A stretch of DNA of 64,000 nucleotides from Gloeotrichia echinulata CP02 (lineage in GTDB: Bacteria > Cyanobacteriota > Cyanobacteriia > Cyanobacteriales > Nostocaceae). The stretch is from the NCBI GenBank assembly GCA_038087035.1, contig CP051187.1:1302001-1366000 (forward strand). The letters are read 5' to 3'. Below the pieces are notes generated by a model. The model saw nothing but the letters and a program-made list of their open reading frames with translations. It did no database searches and had not been told where the DNA came from. The number at the start of each line of letters is the position of its first letter. Within the stretch, counting starts at the first letter, position 1. Position numbers and translations under genes: made by a program. Below, piece by piece: positions 34,701 to 43,683 of the stretch.

Positions 34701-35020
34701 CTTAACTCATAATTGTTCGACAGGACTACACGATCTTGCTCATTAGCAACCAAAACCAAAGGTAATCGCGGGTTGCTTCCCAATTGGCTGATGATCACCT
34801 CAGCCTGATCAACATCTCCTCTTCTATAAAGGTAATCTAAGGTAGCAGCAATTTGACTTCCCAATGACCGGGCGTAATGACTGGCATTTTCTTCTGTTTT
34901 GTGGTTACTTTCAATGATTTCTCGATTAAAAGAAACTAGCCCTAGCACCGTCCCAAACAAGATTAAAACTGCAGGAATTGAAAAGCGTAGGGGAAAGGGG
35001 AAGCGTTTCATCTCAGCCAC
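31775..35020 (-). CDS. Hybrid sensor histidine kinase/response regulator with HPt domain
   Basis: A 1081-residue membrane phosphorelay protein. Domains in order: TM1 (about 12-30), an extracytoplasmic sensor (about 31-185), TM2 (186-205), HAMP (about 205-258), two PAS domains (about 265-380 and 390-510), HisKA (H539 in NMSHEIRTP), HATPase with NAIKF, DTGIGI and GTGLGLAIS, a receiver domain (D863 in LMDVQMPEMDG, conserved SKP lysine), and a C-terminal HPt (H1023 in VVHSWKSSS). It therefore carries a full internal His-Asp-His relay and would need a separate output regulator. A substrate-binding lipoprotein gene lies upstream on the same strand, which may deliver the signal. The last residues and the start are clean. 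Confidence 0.95.
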   Translation of the reverse strand: MAEMKRFPFPLRFSIPAVLILFGTVLGLVSFNREIIESNHKTEENASHYARSLGSQIAATLDYLYRRGDVDQAEVIISQLGSNPRLPLVLVANEQDRVVLSNNYELRKLLVSDTPAAPNLSRFSRVREKLAGEVSLSPDRRYLRVIYPVLLQVQPGELTPSRVGVLFIEYDLLNEKQEAYVVAGRQALISTSVLALFCIGLWFFFDRTLTRRVDHLVAVSNRLANGELSVRAGLLGSDELAQISTAFDRMAAGIQESTRVLHRQNATLKAQQEAAIDGILIIDENRNVVSYNQQFCQLWQIPPEIVETSSREILERIIVDLADAEEFLAKIEYLYQHPQEASRDEVLFKNGRIFDCYSASVISSLGENYGRIWYFRDISDLRESEAEIKRVQTFLSSIIENIPNMIFVKDAKDLRFISINRAGEKLLGYSREELLGKNDYDLFPQEEADFFTTKERDILVTGSILDITEEAIKTRNHGPRILLTKKLPIFDSMGKPQYILGISEDITERQQAEIELRQAKEAAESAAQAKSDFLANMSHEIRTPMNAVIGMTGLLLRTDLTPEQQDTVETIRSSGEILLSLINDILDFSKIESGKLELEAQPFDLASCLKEVIALLANTASSKGLEVSYLLVEDIPKIIVGDITRLRQILVNLLSNAIKFTSEGGITVSVTAHRLDPLSGESNNARSADFLYQLQFAVRDTGIGIPADKLDRLFQSFSQVDSSTSRRYGGTGLGLAISRQLCELMGGRMWVSSQMGEGSTFYFTIVTSAGSVESTIDTQVNYPHYGSLAPVATFQKLPDSNSLSSPMAEQSPLRILLAEDHPVNQKLAVLMLKQLGYRADVVSNGLEVLVAIQQLPYDVILMDVQMPEMDGLEATEFICRKYPIGTRPRIIAMTARAIQGDREKCLDAGMDDYISKPIRIEALAQALSQCTPLVPSNDATAKESDSYPNQINPELINQNNLPVVELVINTEALEEILDIAGDDGPTFLAEIIDCYLEDSPQLLQQIRDAMAVEDAKTLRRVVHSWKSSSAYLGATVLASLCRELEAIAETGITDVPERVFELEAEYEKVKAALQIELQKCS

Positions 35021-35064
35021 AGGATTTTATTTCAGAGATTGCACTTCGGCTCCGCTCAGTGACC

Positions 35065-35220
35065 AGGGATTGCACTTCTCTGCGACACGCTACGCGAACG
35101 GCTCCGCTCAGTTACCAGGGATTGCACTTCTCTGCGACACGCTACGCGAACGGCTCCGCTCAGTGATCAGGGATTGCACTTCTCTGCGAGACGCTACGCG
35201 AACGGCTCCGCTCAGTTACC
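35065..35220. repeat. 52-bp tandem repeat, three units
   Basis: Units starting AGGGATTGCACTTCTC at 35065, 35117 and 35169 with exact 52-base spacing; a partial unit precedes them. Each contains GCGACACGCTACGCGAACGG and GGCTCCGCTCAG. The same sequence on the other strand forms two 66-base-spaced units at about 43320-43452. Confidence 0.85.
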
Positions 35221-35248
35221 AGGGATTGGGGGAGAAGTTTTAGCTTCC

Positions 35249-35374
35249 GAACAGGAAACTTCGACTTCCGAACAGGAAACTTGGACTTCCGAACAGGAAA
35301 CTTGGACTTCCGAACAGGAAACTTGGACTTCCGAACAGGAAACTTCGACTTCCGAACAGGAAACTTCACACTCC
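35249..35374. repeat. 21-bp tandem repeat, six units
   Basis: Six exact-length units beginning GAACAGGAAACTT and ending in TTCC (35249, 35270, 35291, 35312, 35333, 35354). All frames through it are open because 21 is a multiple of three, but there is no coding signal. Its unit ends resemble the 21-bp array at 52239-52490. Confidence 0.85.
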
Positions 35375-35475
35375 CCAGTCCTCAGTCCCCAGTTCCCAGT
35401 CCCCAATCCCCAGTCCCCAGTCCCCAGTTCCCAGTCCCCAATCCCCAATCCCCAATCCCCAATCCCCACTCTCCA
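35375..35475. repeat. CCCCAAT/CCCCAGT heptamer array
   Basis: About 14 heptamer units of CCCCAGT, CCCAGTT and CCCCAAT type, complementary to the GGGGATT units elsewhere, filling the space up to the stop of the binding-protein gene. Confidence 0.85.
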
Positions 35476-35487
35476 ATATTGTTCCCC

Positions 35488-36531
35488 TTAAAGTTTGGCG
35501 GCTTTAACAAAGCGATCATCAAAAATGGTAGTAGGATCGATCGCTTTTGCCATGAGCTTGTTTTCCACCATAACCTGAACCAGCCGTTTCATTCCATTGA
35601 CTAAGGAGGGATCGGTTTGATCTAGTAATTTTTGATTTTCTTGCAGATTGGGTTGTTGCATTCCTTTGAACGCATCGAGAATTTGTTCGGGGGTGACTTT
35701 GGTACGCTTGGCGATACGACTAGCAGCATCTTGGGGATTTTTGTTTAGATAATCCAGGGCGCGGAAGCGTGCGGTGACTAAGGTTTGTACCGCTGAAGAA
35801 TTATTGGCGATCGCTTCTGTGTTGACAACTAGGGTATCAACAATTTCTCCAGGAATTTGACTACTATCGAATAGAAGTTTTGCACCTGCAGCTAACAACT
35901 TCGCACCCGGCGGACCAAATGTTACAATCGCATCAACTCTGCCTTCGTTAAAAGCCCGCTCATGTTCAGAAAAATCTAAGGAAACAATCTGTATATCTTT
36001 GGGAGTCATCCCGTTTTTTTCCAAAGCCCGCGCAATAAAAAAAGACCCCAAGGCGGTTGACTCAATACCAACTCGCTTTCCCTTCAAAGCTTTGATGTTG
36101 CTAATGTTAGGCTTTCCCAGAATCACATCTGCACCACTAGAAAAATCCATCACCGCAATAATCCGCACATTTTTGTGAGTTGCGGCTAGTACCAGCGCCT
36201 GATCGATAGATAGTCCCGCACCTTCGACTTCCTGGTTGCGATATGCTCGTACTTCTTCTGTTCCTGAAGGATAGTCAATCAATTTAATGGGGGTGTTGTC
36301 GTAGTAACCCAGATGGCGAGCCAAGTATAGAGTTTCATATCCAGGCCAAAGATTCGTGGCGATTCGCAGCAATGACTCTTTTGGTGAGGTGCAATTCGTC
36401 AGGGCGATCGCACAAATTACCGTCACGCCACCAAGTATCCAGGTCTGCAGTTTTTTTGCCCCAAGCATACGTATTACTTTTGACAATTCTCTTTGCCAAT
36501 GTGCCACCCTTGATTGACTTAACTTCATCAT
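35488..36531 (-). CDS. NrtA/SsuA/TauA-type substrate-binding lipoprotein
   Basis: A 347-residue periplasmic-binding protein of the NMT1/ABC sulfonate-nitrate type. The signal segment ends in a lipobox (ALTNC, C47), so it should be a lipid-anchored protein. The body has [42 protein letters not shown] and a [11 protein letters not shown] segment, matching SsuA-like folds. No ABC permease or ATPase genes are nearby; instead a hybrid histidine kinase follows on the same strand, so it may work as a ligand-binding co-sensor. An internal ATG at 36468 would give a more standard signal peptide (C26). Confidence 0.87.
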   Translation of the reverse strand: MMKLSQSRVAHWQRELSKVIRMLGAKKLQTWILGGVTVICAIALTNCTSPKESLLRIATNLWPGYETLYLARHLGYYDNTPIKLIDYPSGTEEVRAYRNQEVEGAGLSIDQALVLAATHKNVRIIAVMDFSSGADVILGKPNISNIKALKGKRVGIESTALGSFFIARALEKNGMTPKDIQIVSLDFSEHERAFNEGRVDAIVTFGPPGAKLLAAGAKLLFDSSQIPGEIVDTLVVNTEAIANNSSAVQTLVTARFRALDYLNKNPQDAASRIAKRTKVTPEQILDAFKGMQQPNLQENQKLLDQTDPSLVNGMKRLVQVMVENKLMAKAIDPTTIFDDRFVKAAKL

Positions 36532-36670
36532 ATTTACCAGGAAAGATATCTGTAGTCTTATATTTTATACAAACTATTTCCTGGGGTCATCCTAGCAATT
36601 GAAGCCTCAGCCTTGATTTAAACCACATCTAATACCAATTCAAAAAATCTTTGCCACACAACGATAATCT

Positions 36671-36698
36671 GTAGGGGCGCAAGGCCTTGCGCCCCTAC
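36671..36698. repeat. GC-rich palindrome, GGCGCAAGGCCTTGCGCC family
   Basis: GTAGGGGCGCAAGG and CCTTGCGCCCCTAC are exact complements with no loop. It lies between the binding protein and the GH57 gene. Copies are at 14173-14200, 39661-39684 and 53736-53762. Confidence 0.85.
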
Positions 36699-36719
36699 TA
36701 AATCGTCGTCAGATATCAA

Positions 36720-38954
36720 CTAAGGTACATCAATTGGAATTAAAGTATCCTCCGGCGCATAGCTGCTGAAACGCCCTTCATCGGACAGCACCAAAATTAA
36801 GCGTAGGGGATAATCTGGGGGAACTTGTAAATCAGCCCAGGGCACCGCCACCTCTAAACAAGTATTTAAAGCTACTTGAGCGCGACTAAAGCGGGGTTGC
36901 CATTGATAATTATCTCCAGCTTCGCGAAACTGCAGCGATTGGGTGAGCAAATTAATCTCTAAAAGGTGGTGAAACAGATAATTCAGGGGTGCTATATCTG
37001 GCACTTCTGCCAAAGGAATTGGGCTATTGACCATTGTTTGATTTGGATAGAACCACAGCAAATTCAACTCTGGTGGTAAACCAGCCCCTGGTACAACGCC
37101 AGTTTTAAAGTCCACCCGCAAATAGAAATTAAGGTGATCTACCCCATACCACAGTCGCTGAATGACGCTGCTGTTGTGCATTGTGCCTCGCGAACCGCCG
37201 ATTTCTAGGCGTCCGGCTTTGTCCCAATCTTGTTCATCACCCCGACCATCGATAATGGGATGAATAAACCCTTCTGGGCTATGGTCTGCTCTTGCTTCAT
37301 GCACTTCCAGTGGTTGGCGAAGATAGGGGGGTATGGGTTCATTTAAGGCTTTATAAATACCAAACAGGTGTTCGCGAAACAACTGGTCAAAGATGGCGTC
37401 TTGATTGGAAGAATGTCCGGCGCCAAACCACCAGAACCAGTCGGAACCCTCGGCGGCGTACAAAGCTTCCCAAGCTTCGGGATTGGTTTCTTCTGTAGCT
37501 TCGGGATGATTCGCCAGCACTTCCCTGGCTTGTGTCAGGTAGTCCCAAGCGCGATTTTTCACAGGATCGCCAATCCAAGTTGTGAAACTACCATCCACCC
37601 AAGAACCGCTATGCAGTTGCTGTTGGGGGATGGTGGCTGTGGGGGGAAATTGTTCGAGAAATTCGGAGACGGTGACGAGTTTGAGCCGGGGTTCGTCGCT
37701 AAGAGTTTGATATAATGCTTCAAGGAAGGGTTTACCATCTTGGGGATAAAATTCCCAGCAATTTTCTCCATCTAAGGCAATCGTCACTAACCAAGGTTGT
37801 TCACTCTGGCTATCTCTTTGCATTTTGGCGATCGCCTGCAAATGTCCAACTAAGTTTGCAGCTGCCTGTTTTGGCGGCATTGCCCCGTAGGTAAAGCCAA
37901 TTAAATCTGATAATCTATGATCGCGAAACACGATTCCTAAATCACCCGCTGGTGTTTCCAGGCGATAGGGTCGATACAACAATTCCGGTTGCTGTATATT
38001 CCCCGCCCCATCGCGATGGAAAAAGTGTTGTAGTGTCCAGCCCAAAATCGCTTCGTCTGAGCAAATCCACTTAAAGCCTTGTTTAACAATATACGGTAAT
38101 ATTTCTGGACTCACAGACTGTTCTGAAGGCCACAAACCACGCGGCTCCTGCCCAAATCTGTCTGTATATAAATCCCAGGCTTTTCGCAAGTGACGAGGAA
38201 TGTCTTCAGCCCACTGAAAACGCTGTTTCGGCAATGTCATATTTGGCACTGCTACCCGCCCAGAGTTGGTATCAGCAAGCAAGGGCAAAATTGGGTGAGT
38301 GTAGGGCGTAGTGGTAACTTCTAGCTGCCCTGCTGCTTGCATTTTTTGGTGTTGGGGGATAATGAAGCTGAGGATTTCTCGTTGTTTAGAATAAATGCGC
38401 TGGCGATCGCTTAAAGTAAAATTCCGTCCCTGCTTTAACCACGTCGCAATTTCTGGGTCATCCCAAAACAGCGGATCAATCCATGCCAAATTGTGCCAAG
38501 CTAACAAATCGCTGTAATCTGACAATTGCCAATTAGCCAAACACCAAGCTTGCCCTCGTTCTTGCCTTTGGTAGTATAATTCTGCATACCGGGGATGGGG
38601 GTCAATCAGCGTGTGGTGATTGGCATCAAAAAAGTGTTGGATAACAAATTCCCGCTGCTGCTGAGTTAATTTCTCATCTGGTGTCAAGCTAGCCGTGAGA
38701 TAAGGGTCAAAGGCAGTACCAGCAATGTAATCTTCTAGTTGTAATATCAGAGATGGGACAAGATTCACAGTTTGGTGTAACTTAGGATACTGCTCTAGGA
38801 GTAATACCAGATCCAGATAATCCTTAGTACCATGTAACCGTACCCAAGGCAAGCGGTACTGCTGACTAGGCGCAAGCGAAACACCGCTACCAGGAGATTT
38901 GTACAGGGGCTGATGTTGGTGCCAGATAAAAGCGACGTGGAGAGGATGGGACAT
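36720..38954 (-). CDS. Glycoside hydrolase family 57 protein (alpha-glucan-acting)
   Basis: A 744-residue GH57 protein. WHQHQP (11-16), GLWPSEQSVSPE (with the likely nucleophile glutamate), WICSDEAILGW and LDGENCWE fit the conserved GH57 regions. The C-terminal about 200 residues are a non-catalytic beta-rich part with PLRLILVLSDEGRF. GH57 members are amylopullulanases, 4-alpha-glucanotransferases or branching enzymes acting on glycogen; the exact activity cannot be read here. A TTG at 38966 is a possible earlier start, but the ATG at 38954 is preferred. No signal peptide is seen, so it is cytoplasmic and probably tied to glycogen turnover. Confidence 0.9.
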   Translation of the reverse strand: MSHPLHVAFIWHQHQPLYKSPGSGVSLAPSQQYRLPWVRLHGTKDYLDLVLLLEQYPKLHQTVNLVPSLILQLEDYIAGTAFDPYLTASLTPDEKLTQQQREFVIQHFFDANHHTLIDPHPRYAELYYQRQERGQAWCLANWQLSDYSDLLAWHNLAWIDPLFWDDPEIATWLKQGRNFTLSDRQRIYSKQREILSFIIPQHQKMQAAGQLEVTTTPYTHPILPLLADTNSGRVAVPNMTLPKQRFQWAEDIPRHLRKAWDLYTDRFGQEPRGLWPSEQSVSPEILPYIVKQGFKWICSDEAILGWTLQHFFHRDGAGNIQQPELLYRPYRLETPAGDLGIVFRDHRLSDLIGFTYGAMPPKQAAANLVGHLQAIAKMQRDSQSEQPWLVTIALDGENCWEFYPQDGKPFLEALYQTLSDEPRLKLVTVSEFLEQFPPTATIPQQQLHSGSWVDGSFTTWIGDPVKNRAWDYLTQAREVLANHPEATEETNPEAWEALYAAEGSDWFWWFGAGHSSNQDAIFDQLFREHLFGIYKALNEPIPPYLRQPLEVHEARADHSPEGFIHPIIDGRGDEQDWDKAGRLEIGGSRGTMHNSSVIQRLWYGVDHLNFYLRVDFKTGVVPGAGLPPELNLLWFYPNQTMVNSPIPLAEVPDIAPLNYLFHHLLEINLLTQSLQFREAGDNYQWQPRFSRAQVALNTCLEVAVPWADLQVPPDYPLRLILVLSDEGRFSSYAPEDTLIPIDVP

Positions 38955-39312
38955 AGGGATAGTCAAGAGTTAGGAGTGATGGGTTAAGAGTTATACTAGA
39001 TAAAAACCCTGTTACATATACATATCTCGTAAAGAACAGCTTTTCCTACCAATGTATTTGTATCATTACCGAAAGCTTGGGTCTAGAGCCGCCGTTCTTC
39101 TAGGACGGCTTTTTGGTAAAATAGTGGCAACAGGCAGGGCATTGTCTGTCGGACTAGGTGATGTAAGACGGGCTATGCCTGCTATTGCTGTTTGAATCCA
39201 GAATCCCTGAACTTTCAGATCAGGGAGTATGTCAATCAAGTCAAATGGTATTAGGAGTTAGAAATTAACTCCTAACTCCAAACTCCTAACTCCAAACTCC
39301 TAACTCCTAACT
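38955..39312. other. Gene-free spacer with a terminator-like hairpin
   Basis: At about 39087-39115 AGCCG...CGGCT flanks a hairpin followed by TTTTT on the + strand, which could end a short + strand transcript; a small RNA upstream is possible but unsupported by a promoter. CCCTGA...TCAGGG at about 39207-39226 is another short hairpin, and TAACTCC-type repeats fill 39250-39310. Confidence 0.4.
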
Positions 39313-39543
39313 TCAGATTACTTGCTCAATTTCGGCAATTTCGGGAATCTGTTCCTTCAGACGGCGTTCAATACCCATTCTCAGAGTCATTGTGGAACTG
39401 GGACAAGAACCACAGGCACCTTGGAGCCTCAGTTTGACCACAGGTCCATCGAGTTCTACAACTTCCACATTACCACCATCAGATATGAGATAAGGGCGCA
39501 TTTCATCTAAGACTGTTTCGACGTTTTCAAGTGTTAGTTCCAT
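39313..39543 (-). CDS. nfu: NifU-like iron-sulfur scaffold (Nfu/CnfU)
   Basis: A 76-residue stand-alone Nfu domain with the CGSCPSS motif (Cys-x-x-Cys at about 44-47) that binds a labile Fe-S cluster and transfers it to apoproteins. [13 protein letters not shown] near the N-terminus is typical. Cyanobacteria use such a short Nfu as the main scaffold for photosystem I and ferredoxin clusters. It is preceded by a weak ribosome site and is probably monocistronic. Confidence 0.95.
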   Translation of the reverse strand: MELTLENVETVLDEMRPYLISDGGNVEVVELDGPVVKLRLQGACGSCPSSTMTLRMGIERRLKEQIPEIAEIEQVI

Positions 39544-39809
39544 AGTTTTAGACCTGGTAAGTTAACAAATTTTATTTTCTAGGTTTGTTAAAACGATCCT
39601 AGATCCAATTGCCGCTAAATTTTGTGTCAAGTGTGTATTTTCAAGCTGAACTTCCCCGTGGTAGGGGCGCAAGGCCTTGCGCCCCGCGCCCTGGAGAGGG
39701 TCTGTGGTTATGGGATGAAAATTACTGGAAGTAGGTTCAACCGATTTTGGATTTTGGATTTTGGATTTTGGAGTCAAGCGTCAACTTAGTAGAGCTAGTT
39801 CATTTGTGA
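39544..39809. repeat. Palindrome and TTTTGGA repeat region
   Basis: Holds the GGCGCAAGGCCTTGCGCC palindrome at 39661-39684 with the CTGTGGTTATGGGATGAAAAT tail, and a GATTTTG-type repeat at about 39743-39771. The region looks gene-free. Confidence 0.75.
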
Positions 39810-40460
39810 CTATACAGATGCTGGTTCTAGAAGTTTGATGTTAGAATATTGAAACTCAGTTGTGCTGTGTTGAGTATCAAGATACTCATGCACCACCTGT
39901 TTGGTGATTAAATAATAATTGCCGAATTTTTCATAGGTGTCTTCAAATTTCAAAACATGACTGACTTCATTGGTTTGTGAGTTGCGGAACACGGCATCGT
40001 AACGAGTAGCAATGTAGCCAGCACCTGTCTGGAAGTTTTCGTGGTAATCAAACACAAAAGCGTTGCGACCAATTACCCGACTTATCTGCGAAATTTCCCT
40101 ACCGAGGATTTTATAACGAGAATCCACTGAATCCCCCTTGACTAAAATTGTTGCTGCACCAGTTTCATCTGTCTGCTCTAGGGTAAACTCGAATTTGCCA
40201 TGAGTCTGCTCAAAATTGGAGGGTTGGCGCTGGATGACCATATCTTGCAATTGGGTATGGATACCTTCTGCTACCTGTTGATCTGTAATACCTGTAACTT
40301 CTACGCTCAGGTCGCCTTTAATGGTAATTTTACCTATATAAACTTCCGCACCCACCAGCAGATGGACATCTGCACTATAGCCAGGAAAGTTTTCGTCCCA
40401 AGTGTAACGACTCTGGTAAGCGGTTTGGAACAAAACGCTTGCTGTTGTTAAATCTGTCAT
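39810..40460 (-). CDS. DUF3386 family protein
   Basis: A 216-residue soluble protein of a cyanobacterial family that I recognise as DUF3386. It has a beta-rich pattern with ENFPGYSADV near the N-terminus, GREISQISRVIGRNAFVFDYHEN in the middle and FGNYYLITKQVVHEYLD near the end. The function is unknown; the fold resembles lipocalin-like beta barrels by eye, which is weak inference. No signal peptide. Confidence 0.75.
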   Translation of the reverse strand: MTDLTTASVLFQTAYQSRYTWDENFPGYSADVHLLVGAEVYIGKITIKGDLSVEVTGITDQQVAEGIHTQLQDMVIQRQPSNFEQTHGKFEFTLEQTDETGAATILVKGDSVDSRYKILGREISQISRVIGRNAFVFDYHENFQTGAGYIATRYDAVFRNSQTNEVSHVLKFEDTYEKFGNYYLITKQVVHEYLDTQHSTTEFQYSNIKLLEPASV

Positions 40461-40686
40461 ACAACCACTTCGACTCCACTGTTTTCAGTTTAGTGCAAAG
40501 TGTGGAACAATCTGCTAGTCAATTATTTTCTGCACAAATACTGAGATTTATCGAAAATTTGGCTTTAGAACCCCGTCCTTACAACGGCCTGCTCAGTAAC
40601 CATTTAGGACTGCTAACCTTTAGCGTTGCGAAAATCAAGAGCGCTATTAGCGAAGCTTTCCCGCAGGGTAGCGCAACTACAAACAA

Positions 40687-42414
40687 TTATAAAACTATTA
40701 CTGGTTGTTGATATAATGGCACTGTGAATGTGACTGTGGAGCCAAGTCCTTCGCCTAGACTGTAAAAATGTACTTCTCCACCCATTGTCTCTACTAATTT
40801 CTGGGATATTGCCAATCCTAAACCAGTACCACCATACTGACGGGTGCGGGAGCCATCTACTTGCGAGAATAATTGAAACAGTTTATCTTGCTTATCGAGA
40901 GAAACGCCGATGCCAGTGTCTGCTATGCGTACCCTTACCATACCAGGGAATTGGTGGTCTTGAAATTTGGTTTTTTTGAGGACTATATCAACGCTAATGG
41001 TGACGCCCCCTTCTTGGGTAAATTTGATCGCATTGCCTACCAAATTTAACATTACTTGTAGTAGCCTTTGGTAGTTGCCTTGAACGATGATTTCATCGGA
41101 GGTATTAGGTATTTGCATCCGAAAGCTGAGGTTTTTCATCTCTGCTTGGGGACTCATGAAACTTTCGACATCGCTGAATAGCTCATCTAGCCGGACGGGA
41201 CTACAATCTAACTCCATTTTGCCAGATTCAATTTTGGCAATATCTAATATGTCGTTAACGATATCCAGCAGATGTATGGATAAATGGTGTGCTTCTGTGA
41301 GAAACTGGTTTTGTTCTTCTGGATCATCTGCCATTCCCTCCAAAATCAGTTTCAAAAATCCGATCATACCATTGAGTGGCGTACGAATTTCATGGGATAC
41401 ATTCGCCAAAAACTCACTTTTGAGACGGGAGGCTTCTTCAGCTTTTTGCCGGGCTACTTCTAGTTCTTTATATAAAGTAGCATGAGCGATCGCTGTTCCT
41501 AGCTGATCTGCCATCTCTTTTGCTAGCTCGATTTCTGATTCTGTCAAGGGGTAACATTCATCCCGCAAATTTAAAGCAATAAATCCATTTGCTTGGTCTT
41601 GATAGGATGTAGCCACCACCAAAACTTTCATCTGCGGGCACTGTGTATACCCTGGCACGTTGATCATGATTGGTTCTAGGGTTTCCAAGGCTTGAGCAAA
41701 GCCTGGCTCAGAAACGATATCTATCTCCACGCCCAGCATCGATTCGTAATTGGGCTGGTGATACTCAGCTATCACTTGCACTTGGGAGCTAGAGGGCTGA
41801 TAGGGACAGATAATACAGCGCTCTAGCCGCAGTGCTTTTCCCAGACCATCAACGGTTTGTTGCCAAATAATGTCTAAATCCAAAGTCCGCCGGATATTTC
41901 TGGTAATTACGTTAACCAGTTTCTGGTGCTGTTGTGAACGTAACGCCAACTCGATTTGTGTGGGGGTTTTTGATTCCACATTTAGTTCTTCGTTGTTGAC
42001 TTTAGTTTGCAATAACCGTCCCATCACCAAAACTGTAGTCGCCGCTTTACCCAATTTCGGCATAATCGGACTGATGGTTAATTCCAACTCAAATAGCTCC
42101 TGGCGGTAGCTAAACCAGCACTGCAACCTTTCCGGTACCAAATTTGTCAAAATCTGGTCTAACCGTTCCAAATAGGCAACCTTGTCTACAGGGACAAAGG
42201 TTTGATCTTCATTGAGAAGGTCAACTATATGCGCGGGATTTAACCCCAGGAGTTCGCTTTGCTGCCAATAAAAGGTCAGATAGCGACCCGCCCCATCTTG
42301 TGTATAGACTAACTCAGCACCTAGAGATGGTATTGAGCCATCAAATTGATTGGTAACAGATTCTAGATTTTGGGAGAATATATTTGACAATTGGGAATTG
42401 GCAGTAATAGTCAT
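40687..42414 (-). CDS. Soluble sensor histidine kinase (PAS-like, GAF, HisKA, HATPase)
   Basis: A 575-residue cytoplasmic kinase. An N-terminal PAS-like region (about 30-135) is followed by a GAF domain (about 165-315) with LRLERCIICPYQ and GFIALNLRDE, then HisKA (H341 in ANVSHEIRTP) and HATPase (NAIKF, DTGIGV, GTGLGLAIS). The GAF domain has a cysteine (C203) but no clear chromophore motif (no CH pair), so it is probably not a phytochrome. The response regulator partner is not adjacent. There is no membrane segment, so the input would be internal. Confidence 0.93.
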   Translation of the reverse strand: MTITANSQLSNIFSQNLESVTNQFDGSIPSLGAELVYTQDGAGRYLTFYWQQSELLGLNPAHIVDLLNEDQTFVPVDKVAYLERLDQILTNLVPERLQCWFSYRQELFELELTISPIMPKLGKAATTVLVMGRLLQTKVNNEELNVESKTPTQIELALRSQQHQKLVNVITRNIRRTLDLDIIWQQTVDGLGKALRLERCIICPYQPSSSQVQVIAEYHQPNYESMLGVEIDIVSEPGFAQALETLEPIMINVPGYTQCPQMKVLVVATSYQDQANGFIALNLRDECYPLTESEIELAKEMADQLGTAIAHATLYKELEVARQKAEEASRLKSEFLANVSHEIRTPLNGMIGFLKLILEGMADDPEEQNQFLTEAHHLSIHLLDIVNDILDIAKIESGKMELDCSPVRLDELFSDVESFMSPQAEMKNLSFRMQIPNTSDEIIVQGNYQRLLQVMLNLVGNAIKFTQEGGVTISVDIVLKKTKFQDHQFPGMVRVRIADTGIGVSLDKQDKLFQLFSQVDGSRTRQYGGTGLGLAISQKLVETMGGEVHFYSLGEGLGSTVTFTVPLYQQPVIVL

Positions 42415-42589
42415 TAATCGAGTTGGGTAGACAAATAGCAGCCCGCTACAATCTTGCTAAAGCTGCTTAAAGTTTGGCATAAATTGTTACAACTTTGGCA
42501 GCCAAAATAGGGTATTTTGCCTATTTTGGTATTCAAGCTAACAAAATTTACACTTTTTTCATTTTGAATTTACAGTTTGTTCATTTAAC

Positions 42590-42826
42590 TCAATCATTCC
42601 ATTCCCCTCGGGGTGGAATTGGTGCCCTTACAGGAGTGCGAGTCAGTTCATCATCTCTGGGTACTTCACCTCGTAACCATTGGCGAATGGCTACTTCAAT
42701 GACTTTGCTGGGATCGTTGGTTAAATGCTGAATTTGTTCTACTAATTCAGAGTCTAGGTGGACAGCAATTTCTACCTTATCGGCTTGTCTTTGTTCCGCA
42801 TCGGTAGCTTTTTCTTTCATATTCAT
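42590..42826 (-). CDS. Small ribbon-helix-helix-like protein
   Basis: A 78-residue protein: a charged N-terminus, DKVEIAVHLDSELVEQIQHL (beta strand plus helix) and PSKVIEVAIRQWLRG (second helix), the pattern of a CopG/Arc ribbon-helix-helix DNA-binding domain, and a proline/arginine-rich tail. There is no toxin gene beside it, so an antitoxin role is not supported. An internal ATG two codons in is also possible. Confidence 0.7.
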   Translation of the reverse strand: MNMKEKATDAEQRQADKVEIAVHLDSELVEQIQHLTNDPSKVIEVAIRQWLRGEVPRDDELTRTPVRAPIPPRGEWND

Positions 42827-42992
42827 AGGTTTATATACCTGAAATTGTTTTGTCTAAAGCTTTGTAAAGCAGTTGTATTCTGTTTTCGGGTGAGTTTACT
42901 GAAAAATTTTACAAGAGACAGTTACATGGTTCCCCGAAAGATCACAAAAGTAACAGGTTCCGGTTTTAAGTGACAATTTTCACAAATCTCTC

Positions 42993-43103
42993 TAGTACTC
43001 TGTCAAGATAAAAATGATGGACTGTAGTGCGGGCATCTTGCCCGCGTGAGCGAGACGCTCACACTACCAAAAATCCCTCAAAACAAAATTGACAGACTAC
43101 TAG
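42993..43103. mobile_element. 107-bp-class inverted-repeat element, second copy
   Basis: Reverse-complement of the element at 13219-13327, nearly base for base, from CTAGTACTCTGTCAAG to TTGACAGACTACTAG. CTAG lies at both edges, suggesting a CTAG target or terminal sequence. Confidence 0.85.
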
Positions 43104-43239
43104 GAGCTTTGTCAGCAAATCAGTATCACTGGGCAATTACAGGTGGCAATTGACCATTTGATTTACACTATGTACTTATATTTATTTATTGTACGCTGCT
43201 AGCTGATGAATACCAGCAACGAAAAATAGACTTTTGTCA

Positions 43240-43580
43240 TTGGTCAGTTCCCCAATCCCCAATAGTAAGGAGTAATGAGTAATGAGTAATGAGTAATGAG
43301 TAAATTAATCCAATCCCCAATCCCCAATCCCTGGTAACAGAGCGGAGCCGTTCGCGTAGCGTCCGCACCAGAAGTGCAATCCCCAATCCCCAATCCCTGG
43401 TAACAGAGCGGAGCCGTTCGCGTAGCGTCCGCACCAGAAGTGCAATCCCCAATCGCCAATCCCCAATAGTAAGGAGTAAGGAGTAAGGAGTAATGAGTAA
43501 ATTAATCCAATCCCCAATCCCCAATCCCCAATAGACATCTCCAATCCCCAATCCCCAATCCCCAATCCCCAATCGCTTCT
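43240..43580. repeat. Mixed tandem repeat block upstream of lepA
   Basis: CCCCAAT heptamers, TAATGAG/TAAGGAG heptamers (43263-43303 and 43466-43500), and two 66-base-spaced units of CTGGTAACAGAGCGGAGCCG...AGAAGTGCAAT (about 43330-43452) related to the 52-bp repeat at 35065. Together with 42827-42992, which is featureless, this fills an 857-base gene-free gap. Confidence 0.8.
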
Positions 43581-43683
43581 AGGTTTTATCTAGCAGGAAG
43601 CAGCGTCTTGGCGAAGAAAGCATTAAAATACATTAAGTAAATTGCTCGTTTAACCTTGGTTGCTGCTTCAGCAAAAATAGTAT

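Noticed and set aside
35160..35604. Frames through the 52-, 21- and 7-bp arrays upstream of the hybrid kinase
   Set aside because: Repeat-derived, with several overlapping frames on both strands and no domain.
38955..39120. Yfr1-type small RNA before the terminator-like hairpin
   Set aside because: The conserved unpaired motif of Yfr1 (ACTCCTCAC) is absent and no promoter is clear.
39562..39777. 71-codon frame on the - strand downstream of nfu
   Set aside because: It runs through the GGCGCAAGGCCTTGCGCC palindrome and the GATTTTG repeat and resembles no protein.
40687..42414. Phytochrome or cyanobacteriochrome
   Set aside because: The GAF domain lacks the Cys-His chromophore pair and the DXCF motif.
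43237..43572. Frames of 71-111 codons on the - strand before lepA
   Set aside because: They translate GGGGATT heptamers and the 66-base repeat.
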